Position numbers and translations under genes: made by a program
Shown here: piece after piece, positions 1 through 5,936 of the stretch
Layout: every line of letters starts with the position of its first letter
Position numbering within the stretch: the first letter of the stretch is position 1
Source of the DNA: an uncultured Bacteroidales bacterium
Lineage (GTDB): Bacteria > Bacteroidota > Bacteroidia > Bacteroidales > Marinilabiliaceae
Direction of reading: 5' to 3'
Length of the DNA stretch: 8,323 nt
NCBI GenBank assembly: GCA_937892095.1
Contig: CALAVC010000190.1
Span: 1-8,323 of the forward strand
Notes under the pieces: generated by a model
What the model was told of the DNA's origin: nothing
Seen by the model: only the letters and a program-made list of their open reading frames with translations
Database searches by the model: none

Positions 1-123
1 AACGGCAAGCCCACACCGCAAGACGGTGGCGCAGGGCTCCAGACAACAATAATCTCCGCCCTTGCTAAGCTCAACGACAAAGAAGATTTTGGCGACATTG
101 CCGATAACAACATAACGCACTAA
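1..123 (+). CDS. C-terminal end of an unidentified phage protein (partial)
   Basis: Frame 1 is open from the first base of the window and ends at TAA 121-123, giving the last 40 residues of a protein. The end reads ISALAKLNDKEDFGDIADN, a mostly polar helical tail. The next gene starts 4 nt after the stop, so the two are surely co-transcribed. That gene resembles phage tail-fibre proteins, so this is probably also a virion, tail or tail-fibre-module protein. Its own end (ALAKLNDKEDFGDIADN) loosely recalls the end of the next protein (ALDFKSALNDIADG), which hints at related C-terminal segments. The fragment is too short for a firm family call. Confidence 0.6.
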   Translation, partial: NGKPTPQDGGAGLQTTIISALAKLNDKEDFGDIADNNITH

Positions 124-127
124 TCAC

Positions 128-421
128 ATGACAGACAACACAACGACATACACGCGCGAGCAACTAAAAAAGTGGTTCAAAAATGGCTGCAAGCCCACCG
201 AGAATCACTTTGCCGCCGTTTTTGATAGTTATGTACATAAAGACGATACGATACCTGCCTCCTCGATAGAAAACCTCGAGGAGCTACTCCGTCGCTACAT
301 GGGTCTGACGCGCGAAGAGGTGAAAGAAATGATTGCGGAACACAACGATGCAGAAGATGCACACAATATCGGGACTGCATTGGACTTCAAGTCTGCACTG
401 AACGACATAGCCGACGGATAA
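128..421 (+). CDS. small phage tail-fibre-like protein
   Basis: A 97-aa protein starting with MTDNTTTYTREQLKKWF. Residues 17-43 carry a block (F-K-N-G-C-K-P-T, then F-x-x-x-F-D-S-Y-x-H-K-D-D-x-I-P) that I recognise from the N-termini of tail-fibre or phage-base proteins in Bacteroidota prophages, where it usually reads like F-RRGCKPT then W-DS-HKDE-IP. Residues 47-72 look like an amphipathic or coiled-coil helix, followed by an H-N-D-A-E-D-A-H stretch like the HN-DP-AHA repeats of phage fibres. It is short for a full fibre and may be an adaptor or a reduced fibre. It starts 4 nt after the previous stop and is followed by a 235-nt gap with the structured RNA candidate. The family call rests on recall of the motif; virion function is inferred. 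Confidence 0.65.
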   Translation: MTDNTTTYTREQLKKWFKNGCKPTENHFAAVFDSYVHKDDTIPASSIENLEELLRRYMGLTREEVKEMIAEHNDAEDAHNIGTALDFKSALNDIADG

Positions 422-485
422 AAACCAACACTGAAAACATACGTTGGGACGCACAAAGAAAACATAAAAGCGTCGCCGGCTGGGA

Positions 486-619
486 GCATTGAACATCTCA
501 CCTCTCAATGCGTTCCACTTTATAATCGAGCGATGTCACGCTACCGAGGACGCATATACTGTGTCCTGCGAAAGCGTGGCATCGCTTCTTTTTGCCCGAA
601 TGGGCTATGAGGTGAGATG
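486..619 (+). ncRNA. candidate structured RNA or attenuator between tail and modification genes
   Basis: This covers the core of the 235-nt non-coding gap (422-656). Pairings read directly: stem A, GCATTGA 486-492 with TCAATGC 505-511, closing a 12-nt loop; 11 nt of that loop (CATCTCACCTC 494-504) are the exact complement of GAGGTGAGATG 609-619; stem B, 529-542 with 573-586, 14 bp with one G-U; inside it stem C, GGACGCA 548-554 with TGTGTCC 560-566, one G-U, 5-nt loop; stem D, GCCC 594-597 with GGGC 602-605, 4-nt loop. Stem B is followed by TTCTTTTT (586-593), so B plus the U-run could act as an intrinsic terminator for the upstream genes. The 494-504/609-619 pairing would enclose or compete with it. 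It could be a regulated terminator, a stable phage RNA or a hairpin-rich mobile remnant. I do not recognise a named RNA family. Confidence 0.5.
529..593 (+). terminator. putative intrinsic terminator after the tail genes
   Basis: AGCGATGTCACGCT (529-542) pairs over 14 bp, with a single G-U, with AGCGTGGCATCGCT (573-586), and a T-rich run follows directly (586-593, ending in five T). The 30-nt loop carries its own 7-bp hairpin, so the loop is longer than in a simple terminator. It lies about 108 nt after the tail-fibre-like gene and 64 nt before the methyltransferase, and would separate the two units. Confidence 0.45.
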
Positions 620-656
620 ACGCAAAATTACAGAAATGAACCAATAAAACCATAAT

Positions 657-1493
657 ATGAACAGACACTACACACAAGCACCACTGCCATTCCATGGTCA
701 GAAACGCCGCTGGATTAACGACTTCAAGGCTGCTCTGGCGAAATTCTCCGACTGCAAAATCTTTGTAGACCTCTTCGGCGGCAGTGGCTTGCTGAGCCGA
801 ATGGTGGCAGACGTTCGCCCCGATGCCGTCGTGATTTACAACGACTTCTATGGCTACTCTGACCGCATAAAGGCCATTCCGCAAACCAACGCTCTGCTTG
901 CCGATTTGCGAACCTTGCTTGCTGACTACCCTGAAGGCAAAGTCATCAAAGGCGAATTGCGAGAAAAGATAGTCTCTCGGCTGCAAGCCGAGGCTGCAAG
1001 AGGGTTCGTCGACTTCGTGACGCTCTCAAGCTCGTTGCTCTTCTCGTCCAAGTACAAGACGTCATTAGAGGGGTTCTTGCGCGAGACGTTCTACAACAAC
1101 ATACGCAAATCCGACTTCAACGCCGACGGTTATCTTGACGGGCTGCATGTCGTGCGAAAAGACTACATGGATCTGTTCCGCAGGTGGCGTGGTCATCCAG
1201 ACGTTTGCTTCCTCATCGACCCTCCATATCTGTCGACGGACAACTCGACCTACAACGGCTATTGGGGGCTGCGAGAGTGCCTTGATGTGCTTGAGACGAC
1301 AATCGGCACTAACTACTTCTACTTCACGAGCAACAAGAGCGAGATTATCGACTTGTGCGCTTGGATAGGCAAGACGTATGGCATAGCAACGCCATTCAAC
1401 GATGCGACAATCCTACGCAAAAGCACTACCCTCAATTATAGTGCAGGTTACACAGACATCATGGTCTTCAAACACCTTTCGACAAATCATTAA
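657..1493 (+). CDS. D12-class adenine-specific DNA methyltransferase (Dam-like)
   Basis: A 278-aa protein with the class D12 N6-adenine methyltransferase motifs in the expected order: PFHGQK at residues 11-16 (motif X, PF-G-K), DLFGGSG at 38-44 (motif I, binds S-adenosylmethionine) and the catalytic DPPY at 188-191 (motif IV). The C-terminal part, with NYFYFTSNKSE and YTDIMV, fits the fold. Length matches Dam-type enzymes. It should transfer a methyl group to N6 of adenine in a short DNA target that cannot be read from the sequence; GATC is only the family archetype. No restriction enzyme gene is next to it, so it is probably an orphan methylase protecting or marking phage DNA. It starts at ATG 657 after the structured RNA region and lies 14 nt before the thymidylate-synthase-like gene, so the two probably form one transcript. 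Confidence 0.88.
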   Translation: MNRHYTQAPLPFHGQKRRWINDFKAALAKFSDCKIFVDLFGGSGLLSRMVADVRPDAVVIYNDFYGYSDRIKAIPQTNALLADLRTLLADYPEGKVIKGELREKIVSRLQAEAARGFVDFVTLSSSLLFSSKYKTSLEGFLRETFYNNIRKSDFNADGYLDGLHVVRKDYMDLFRRWRGHPDVCFLIDPPYLSTDNSTYNGYWGLRECLDVLETTIGTNYFYFTSNKSEIIDLCAWIGKTYGIATPFNDATILRKSTTLNYSAGYTDIMVFKHLSTNH

Positions 1494-1507
1494 ACCCCAT
1501 TTGAAGC

Positions 1508-1894
1508 ATGATGCGAAACAAATACAACACACTGCTACAACGCATTCTCGACGAGGGTAAACGACAAGAGAACTACAAAGGCTCTATCGTATGCCTCCTC
1601 AACCAGCAGTTGTCTCTCACTCCTGCCGACTTGCTCGACATTTTCGAGAGTCACGGCATAGCTCGCAAGAAACTGAAATCGGAGCTTGAACTATTCATGC
1701 AAGGCGAATGTCAGACTGAAAAGTATCGTGAAGCAGGCATAATGTGGTGGGACTACTGTGGACAAATCCTTGTCAATAGCTACCCAACCTATCTTGAAAA
1801 GTTGCCGCCACTGATAGAACGCATCAATCGTGAAAAGCGCAACAGCAAGAACTACGTCCTCTTTCTCGGAGAGACAGGAGCAGAAAGTAATTAA
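1508..1894 (+). CDS. N-terminal half of thymidylate synthase/dCMP hydroxymethylase-like protein, stopped early
   Basis: This 128-aa frame aligns by eye with the first half of thymidylate synthases: NTLLQRILDEGK (the LLQ-ILDEG start), SELELF at 58-63 matching the family's H-E-L-L-W-F block with its catalytic-site Glu (E59), WWDY at 80-83 matching the I-W-D-E-W region, and Tyr92 matching the conserved active-site Tyr. It ends at TAA 1892-1894, yet the same frame carries on with APC and the rest of the enzyme to 2152. The stop precedes the catalytic cysteine, so this product alone cannot be catalytic. The family's phosphate-binding Arg pair (S-R-R) reads S-K-N here (113-115), a further departure. 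ATG 1508 or ATG 1511 may be the start. It is co-directional with the methyltransferase 14 nt upstream. Family call by motif; inactivity inferred. Confidence 0.65.
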   Translation: MMRNKYNTLLQRILDEGKRQENYKGSIVCLLNQQLSLTPADLLDIFESHGIARKKLKSELELFMQGECQTEKYREAGIMWWDYCGQILVNSYPTYLEKLPPLIERINREKRNSKNYVLFLGETGAESN

Positions 1895-2152
1895 GCCCCA
1901 TGTCTCAGTCTCGTTCAGTTTCAGATAGACGATGGAACACTCGTCATGTCTGCTTATCAGCGAAGCTCCGATGCAAATCTTGGGTTACCTGCAGACCTTT
2001 ATCATCTCTACCTCATCAGCCGTCAGATAGACCTACCTCTGCGCTCCATAACGCTCAACATTGGCAATGTTCACATCTACGAAACAAACATCGAGAATAC
2101 GCGAAAACTCTTGTCGGGGGCAGAAAACGTAAAGTTCGTACTGAACGTCTGA
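1895..2152 (+). pseudogene. C-terminal half of the thymidylate synthase/dCMP hydroxymethylase-like gene, cut off by an in-frame stop
   Basis: Directly after the TAA at 1892-1894 the same frame encodes APC (Cys codon TGT 1901-1903, the thymidylate synthase nucleophile), then SLVQFQIDDGTL, YQRSSD (substrate-phosphate Arg), NLGLPAD and NIGNVHIYETN, the hallmark C-terminal blocks of the superfamily. Read through the stop, the gene would give about 214 residues, shorter than T4 gp42 (246) and E. coli ThyA (264). At the position where thymidylate synthases have the Asn of P-F-N, which recognises uracil, this protein has Asp (PAD, GAC 1994-1996), as in T4 dCMP hydroxymethylase. The only in-frame ATG (1946) comes after the cysteine. 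The simplest reading is a nonsense mutation in a once intact phage gene; stop read-through or a sequencing error remain possible. Confidence 0.6.
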
Positions 2153-2169
2153 TTGTCTTGTAAGCAGAA

Positions 2170-2208
2170 AAAGGCGCACAAGTTGTCAATTTCGACTTGT
2201 GCGCCTTT
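2170..2208. terminator. bidirectional intrinsic terminator
   Basis: AAAGGCGCACAAGT (2170-2183) and ACTTGTGCGCCTTT (2195-2208) form a perfect 14-bp stem, extendable by a G-U and a G-C pair to a 7-nt loop. Read on the + strand it follows the stop at 2152 by 17 nt and has only three T. Read on the - strand it is followed by TTTTTC, a better U-tract. It lies between the converging phage and host units and should also stop host operon transcripts from running antisense into the phage genes. Confidence 0.85.
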
Positions 2209-2222
2209 GCTACTCTTCCGCT

Positions 2223-2245
2223 CGAAAACGTACTTTTTGATTTTC
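2223..2245. repeat. degenerate third copy of the junction repeat (R3-like)
   Basis: CGAAAACGTACTTTTTGATTTTC here resembles CGAAAAATGTACTTTTCATTTTTC at 2293-2315: the CGAAAA and GTACTTTT blocks are shared, with a 1-nt shift between them. It sits about 70 bp inside the two perfect copies, like an inner transposase-binding site at a Mu-like phage end. The role is inferred. Confidence 0.4.
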
Positions 2246-2298
2246 AGATTTTGCCCTCAAAGCTCGCTCTGAAAGCGTCTACGCAGATGAACGAAAAA

Positions 2299-2338
2299 TG
2301 TACTTTTCATTTTTCCATTCTGTACTTTTCATTTTTCC
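2299..2338. repeat. two 18-bp direct repeats, 22-bp period (R2/R1-like prophage end)
   Basis: TGTACTTTTCATTTTTCC occurs at 2299-2316 and again without change at 2321-2338, separated by ATTC. The 22-bp period matches the spacing of the adjacent MuA-binding sites R1 and R2 at the right end of phage Mu. The copies overlap the last codons of the leftward lipoprotein gene, whose stop codon lies in the inner copy. I infer a prophage right terminus near 2338-2345. No TG/CA terminal dinucleotide is evident just outside the outer copy, which weakens the exact Mu parallel. Confidence 0.55.
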
Positions 2339-2987
2339 GAATATAGGAAGAAGGGTAGACGTAGTCCGAGCCGAAGAAAAGTCCACGAGCAAGACGTGGA
2401 GCAGACACATAGAGGTCGGACGACCAATAGCATCCATCGGAGCCAGCATCGGAAATGTCGGACTCACTACGATAGCCAGCGGCAGGAAGGAAAAGTGTTT
2501 TATGATTTCTTGTTGATGTCAGGAGGTAGCCAGCTACGCCGTTTTGCGATGTCCAAGTCCATGTGCAGTTATCGTGCAATTCCTTAAAATCGGCTTGAGT
2601 GGGCATTCGCCACACGATGCCAAGGCAGACACGTGCCACGTCATCTTCATTGTCGAGAGTGAGTTTGTCGTCAGAAAAACCATTGTAACCACAGATGTCG
2701 CTATCGTCTTGTGGAACGTACTTGGTAAAACGAATATCATCTTCGCCAACGTCTGACTTGAAGAACTTATAGTTGCTCCACGAGTACGTATCTTTTGTTT
2801 CTATCTCACCCCAAGAGTAGTAGTTGCCAGCCTCTTCGGGAGCTTCAGCACCGATGTTGCAAGTTGCCCAAAGAAGTCCGCTCGGGAGGTCAAGGTCAAC
2901 ACTTATGGGTGGATTAACTGCTTGGCAACTATGAAGAGAGCAGACTAAAAAAATGAGCAAACAGAAGGATAATATATACTTAATCAT
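2307..2987 (-). CDS. FISUMP-type lipoprotein, C-terminus probably replaced by prophage sequence
   Basis: A 226-aa protein from ATG 2987. A TTG start at 3005 is also open but would overlap the previous gene's stop and lengthen the signal peptide, so I prefer the ATG. Residues 1-20 form a lipoprotein signal with Cys21 in L-H-S-C. The mature part has the FISUMP/major-paralogous pattern common in Bacteroidota surface lipoproteins: VDLDLPSGLLWATCNIG (30-46), YYSWGE (56-61), WRMPT (126-130), NCTWTWTSQNG (140-150), LFLPAAGYR (165-173) and YWSS (187-190). Family members normally close with a G-x-SVRPV-like strand. Here the sequence passes from SSYIR (213-217) into KNEKYRMEK, encoded by the 18-bp repeats. 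I infer truncation by the prophage. It is probably exported and exposed at the cell envelope; exact role unknown. It is last in the operon, 14 nt after the TerB-like gene. Confidence 0.75.
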   Translation of the reverse strand: MIKYILSFCLLIFLVCSLHSCQAVNPPISVDLDLPSGLLWATCNIGAEAPEEAGNYYSWGEIETKDTYSWSNYKFFKSDVGEDDIRFTKYVPQDDSDICGYNGFSDDKLTLDNEDDVARVCLGIVWRMPTQADFKELHDNCTWTWTSQNGVAGYLLTSTRNHKTLFLPAAGYRSESDISDAGSDGCYWSSDLYVSAPRLARGLFFGSDYVYPSSYIRKNEKYRMEK

Positions 2988-3001
2988 ACACGATATTAAT
3001 T

Positions 3002-3436
3002 TCAATCGAACACTTCGGTAAACTCATCATCGCCACTACGAGTGGTGATCTCAACTTTGACGTCGTGATTGGTTGCAGCTACCGACATAAGTGTCATAAC
3101 GGTTTTAACAATTGGCAACCCGAGAGCATCGCCTATGGAAAGAATTAGCTCTACTTCGCTTTGGACAAGAACATCGTCGGAAATTGCCACACTGGCGCAA
3201 GCCTCGAGGAGTTTTATTTTTTCGTCTGGCGAGAAGTCGGCGGCTGAACGTGCAAGACTGATGATGTCGGAGTCTTGCTTTTTGGCACTGTCGACCATCT
3301 GATCAATCATATCGGTGTCGAGTCCCATCATTTCGGCAAGTATTTGTATGCAACCAGTCTCTACTTTTTTGGTTTTGCCGTCGGCTTTGAGGGTAGCGAC
3401 CGTAAGGGCTACGAATGTTTCGACAAAATTATTCAT
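3002..3436 (-). CDS. TerB-like helical protein
   Basis: A 144-aa soluble, mainly helical protein. The pattern (VALTVATLKADGKTKKVE at 9-26, ILAEMMGLD at 32-40, SPDEKIKLLEACASVAISDD at 69-88, SEVELILSIGDALGLP at 93-108) is that of TerB/DjlA-N-like domains: two helical repeats in which an acidic helix start (ADGK, SDD) is followed by E-x-x-x-L and ends in a G-L motif. Such domains are linked to tellurite resistance and to stress or envelope functions, but the biochemical role is not settled, and here no other ter genes are present. The start ATG overlaps the end of folK by 8 nt, so it is translationally coupled. The family call is by pattern and moderately sure; function is unknown. Confidence 0.6.
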   Translation of the reverse strand: MNNFVETFVALTVATLKADGKTKKVETGCIQILAEMMGLDTDMIDQMVDSAKKQDSDIISLARSAADFSPDEKIKLLEACASVAISDDVLVQSEVELILSIGDALGLPIVKTVMTLMSVAATNHDVKVEITTRSGDDEFTEVFD

Positions 3437-3938
3437 CGGCTATTTCGGTTTCGGGTAGGAGATAGACGTAAGACTTATCTTCGCAAAGGGCAAGCAACTC
3501 GTCCATCGTTTTATTTAGCTTCGGATGAACGTTCTTTGCCCAGTGTTCGCAGAGGGGCAAGAGAGTAAACCGACGCATGTGTAGACGAGGATGCGGAAGC
3601 GTAAGTCGTTCTGTATCAACGCATAAATCATCGGACAAGAGCAGGTCTATGTCGATAAGTCGGGCAGAATAGTTGCCGTCCGATTGTGTTTTTTGTGTAC
3701 GTCCAAGTAGACGCTCGACGTGTTGTGTAAAGTCGAGTAGTTCAAGAGGGTCGAGAGGTGTCTGCACTTCGACCACTTGATTTAGAAAATCGTGACTACA
3801 AAAGCCCCATGCTTCGCTTACGTATAGCGACGAGAGACGAACTACTCTACACTTCTCTCTGAGATGCAAAATGGCAGCAGTAAAAGATTGACGGACGTTG
3901 CCTTCGTTGCCACCAAGTAGGATAAGATAGGTACGCAT
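3429..3938 (-). CDS. folK: 2-amino-4-hydroxy-6-hydroxymethyldihydropteridine pyrophosphokinase
   Basis: A 169-aa HPPK that transfers pyrophosphate from ATP to 6-hydroxymethyl-7,8-dihydropterin, a cytosolic step of folate synthesis before dihydropteroate synthase. Visible features: LLGGNEGN at 7-14 (the LG-N-GN pterin loop), YSARLIDIDLL at 90-100 with the Mg-binding Asp96 and Asp98, and LPHPRLHMRRFTLLPL at 114-129, the conserved LPHPR-x-x-x-R-F-x-L-x-P-L block. Length fits stand-alone bacterial FolK. It starts directly after the stop of the cytidylate-kinase-like gene, with no gap, and ends 8 nt inside the next gene. No folB or folP lies in the window, so it is separated from the rest of the pathway. 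Confidence 0.95.
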   Translation of the reverse strand: MRTYLILLGGNEGNVRQSFTAAILHLREKCRVVRLSSLYVSEAWGFCSHDFLNQVVEVQTPLDPLELLDFTQHVERLLGRTQKTQSDGNYSARLIDIDLLLSDDLCVDTERLTLPHPRLHMRRFTLLPLCEHWAKNVHPKLNKTMDELLALCEDKSYVYLLPETEIADE

Positions 3939-4559
3939 TTATTGCAGTCGGCCTGTAAGCTTGGCGTAGCCTATTATGTAGTCGGCAAGAGCATCCATAT
4001 CGAGAGATGTGGAGTCTATGCAGAGGTGGTAGCTTTCGGTGGCACCCCAATGTTTTTCGGTGTAGAAGTTGTAGAACTCGGCACGAGCACTTTCCATTTC
4101 GCGTATCTTGCGAGCAGCTTCGTCGGGGCTGACGTTGTAGTAGGTTACAGTGCGAGCGATACGCTCTTCGAGCGATGCCGTCACGAAGACATCGAGTCGG
4201 TTGTCGAAGTCGCGAAGGACATAGTCGGAGCAACGTCCTACAAAGACAGCACCTTTGCCCTCGGTGGCTGCACGTCGGATGGCATCGCTCTGGTATTTAA
4301 AAAGCGACTGCGACGAGAGACAATTGTCGGCAGGCAAAAGGTGGTCGGACATAAAGAAACTCGTGAAGCGCCCCCAAAGGGTGTTGCGTTCATCGGTCTG
4401 CTGAAAAAACTCACTACGTATGCCACTTTCTTTGGCAGCACGCTGGAGTATTTCGCGGTCGTAGAAAGCAAGTCCAAGTTTTTCGGCAATGCGTCGACCG
4501 ACAATTCTGCCGCCACTGCCCACTTGTCTGCCGATTGTAAATATCATAGTATGAGCCAC
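3939..4559 (-). CDS. cytidylate kinase-like family protein
   Basis: A 206-aa P-loop protein. The N-terminus ITIGRQ-type block GRQVGSGGR (10-18) is the phosphate-binding loop typical of the cytidylate kinase-like family, followed by IAEKLGLAFYDREIL (24-38), a strongly conserved family signature. RCSDYVLRD and the Arg-rich LID-like stretch LEERIARTVTYYNVSPDEAARKI follow the same plan as nucleoside monophosphate kinases. It differs enough from true Cmk that substrate (CMP/dCMP or another phosphate acceptor) cannot be stated, so I give no symbol. An internal ATG at residue 5 (position 4547) is an alternative start and would put the P-loop closer to the N-terminus, as usual in the family. It lies 27 nt after the MATE gene and abuts folK. 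Confidence 0.82.
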   Translation of the reverse strand: MAHTMIFTIGRQVGSGGRIVGRRIAEKLGLAFYDREILQRAAKESGIRSEFFQQTDERNTLWGRFTSFFMSDHLLPADNCLSSQSLFKYQSDAIRRAATEGKGAVFVGRCSDYVLRDFDNRLDVFVTASLEERIARTVTYYNVSPDEAARKIREMESARAEFYNFYTEKHWGATESYHLCIDSTSLDMDALADYIIGYAKLTGRLQ

Positions 4560-4586
4560 TTATTTACACAAACTTACAGAATATTC

Positions 4587-5936
4587 TTAGTTTTTGAGCT
4601 GACGTAGTGTCATTATGACGAGGACGACGGCAGCAAGGTCGGCAGCGAGGTCGGCCACTGGCATAGAATACCACACGCCGTCGGTGCCAAAGTATCGTGG
4701 CAAAACGACAAGGCATGGCACAAGGAAAAGTAGTTGACGCGTAAGGCTAAGAAAGGTGGCATGCTGTGCTTTGCCGAGCGACATCATGAAGCCTATGGAG
4801 ACTATGTGGAAGCCGCCCAAAGCAGCCATCATAAGAATAATGCGCATGGCATGTGTGGCTATGTCGATTAGCTCTGTCTCGGTTGTAAACAGGCCTATGG
4901 CAACTCGTGGGAAAAGCTCAGCAATGACGAAGCAAAGTGTCATGACAAGCGTACCTGCCACAGCAGCGTACTTGAAGACTGCAATGGAACGATCGGGATG
5001 CCCAGCACCATAGTTGTAGCCCGAGATGGGTTGCATACCTTGGTTGATGCCATTGGTTATCATGACGAATATGAAAGCTATGCGATTGACAATGCCGTAG
5101 GCTGCAATGTAGTAGTCGCCACCATAGTCTTTAAGACCATTGTTGATGAGCAAAACAACAAGACAAGCACAAGCGTTAGTAAAAAAGGGAGCGCAACCTA
5201 TGCTGATGATGCCCTTCGCAATGCGAGGACGGAACTTAAATATATCTCGTCGGAAATGGATGACAGACTTTGAGTCTGATAGGTGAGAGATGACGATGCA
5301 GAAAGCGACAGCTTGCGCCATTAGAGTGGCAATGGCTGCACCTCGAATGCCCAAATCGAAAACTATTATGAGCATGTAGTCGAAGAAAACGTTGATAAGC
5401 ACGGCAGTAAGCGTGGCAGCCATGGCCTTGCCCGGGTAACCCGATGAGCGTACGGTGTCGTTAAGTCCTAAGTAGAGATGAGTCAGCACGTTGCCATAGA
5501 GAAGCACCAGCATATAGCTTCGGGCAAAAGGTAGTATGCGCTCCGATGCCCCAAAGAACATCAGAATGGGGTCGAGAAAGAAGAGCGACACTGCGGCAAA
5601 AAGAGTGCCTATGACAACGTTGAGAATGACAACATTACCGAGGGTATATTGTGCTACGTCAATGTCGCGCTGACCAAGCTTCATGGCAATGACAGAGCCT
5701 GCACCGACACCGACCATGGCACCAAAAGCTCCCGATAAGTTCATTAGCGGAAAACAGACTGTAAGACCAGTAAGCCCGTCAGGACCAACACCACGACCTA
5801 TAAAAACACTATCCACAATATTGTAGAGCGACGTTGCAGTCATGGCTATTATGGCAGGCAAACAGAATTGCAGTAGCAACTTGCCTATGGGCGCTGTAGC
5901 AAGCAGTCTTTGGCGAGAGTCGTCAGTTGTTGTCAT
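4587..5936 (-). CDS. MATE family multidrug/Na+ antiporter-type transporter
   Basis: A 449-aa polytopic inner-membrane protein of standard MATE length, with roughly 12 hydrophobic segments in two homologous halves. The start APIGKLLLQFCLPAIIAMTATSLYNIVD (from residue 15) and VFIGRGVGPDGLTGL (44-58) are typical of the first MatE domain. SGYNYGAG with its G-Y-N-x-G-A pattern marks the second half in the MepA/NorM-like manner. Such proteins export cationic compounds in exchange for Na+ or H+; the substrate cannot be read here. It overlaps the upstream gene in an ATGA junction (5933-5936) and is therefore co-transcribed with the gene behind thiC, so it may be under TPP riboswitch control. That opens the possibility of a thiamine-related substrate, but this is only contextual. 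Confidence 0.92.
   Translation of the reverse strand: MTTTDDSRQRLLATAPIGKLLLQFCLPAIIAMTATSLYNIVDSVFIGRGVGPDGLTGLTVCFPLMNLSGAFGAMVGVGAGSVIAMKLGQRDIDVAQYTLGNVVILNVVIGTLFAAVSLFFLDPILMFFGASERILPFARSYMLVLLYGNVLTHLYLGLNDTVRSSGYPGKAMAATLTAVLINVFFDYMLIIVFDLGIRGAAIATLMAQAVAFCIVISHLSDSKSVIHFRRDIFKFRPRIAKGIISIGCAPFFTNACACLVVLLINNGLKDYGGDYYIAAYGIVNRIAFIFVMITNGINQGMQPISGYNYGAGHPDRSIAVFKYAAVAGTLVMTLCFVIAELFPRVAIGLFTTETELIDIATHAMRIILMMAALGGFHIVSIGFMMSLGKAQHATFLSLTRQLLFLVPCLVVLPRYFGTDGVWYSMPVADLAADLAAVVLVIMTLRQLKN

Noticed and set aside
533..610. 25-codon ORF starting MSRYRGRIYC
   Set aside because: It lies wholly inside the base-paired region 529-605, so its open frame and Arg/Cys-rich content are better explained by RNA structure. 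I keep it only as a remote possibility of a leader peptide.
422..656. Diversity-generating retroelement or IS end in the gap after the tail-fibre gene
   Set aside because: No reverse transcriptase, template repeat or transposase is present in the window, and the 97-aa tail protein lacks a C-type-lectin-like variable domain.
1900..2163. 87-aa frame overlapping the thymidylate-synthase-like region
   Set aside because: It is in another frame than the superfamily motifs and its Arg/Ser-rich sequence looks like a shadow translation.
2299..2338. CRISPR-like repeats
   Set aside because: There are only two perfect copies with a 4-bp gap; no spacers of proper length and no cas genes.
2988..3005. TTG start giving a 232-aa lipoprotein
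   Set aside because: It would put six extra residues before a good ATG and overlap the previous stop; the ATG at 2987 gives a normal-length lipoprotein signal.
3942..4607. 221-aa + strand frame opposite the cytidylate-kinase-like gene
   Set aside because: It is antisense to a gene with clear motifs and operon context, and has no recognisable motif itself.
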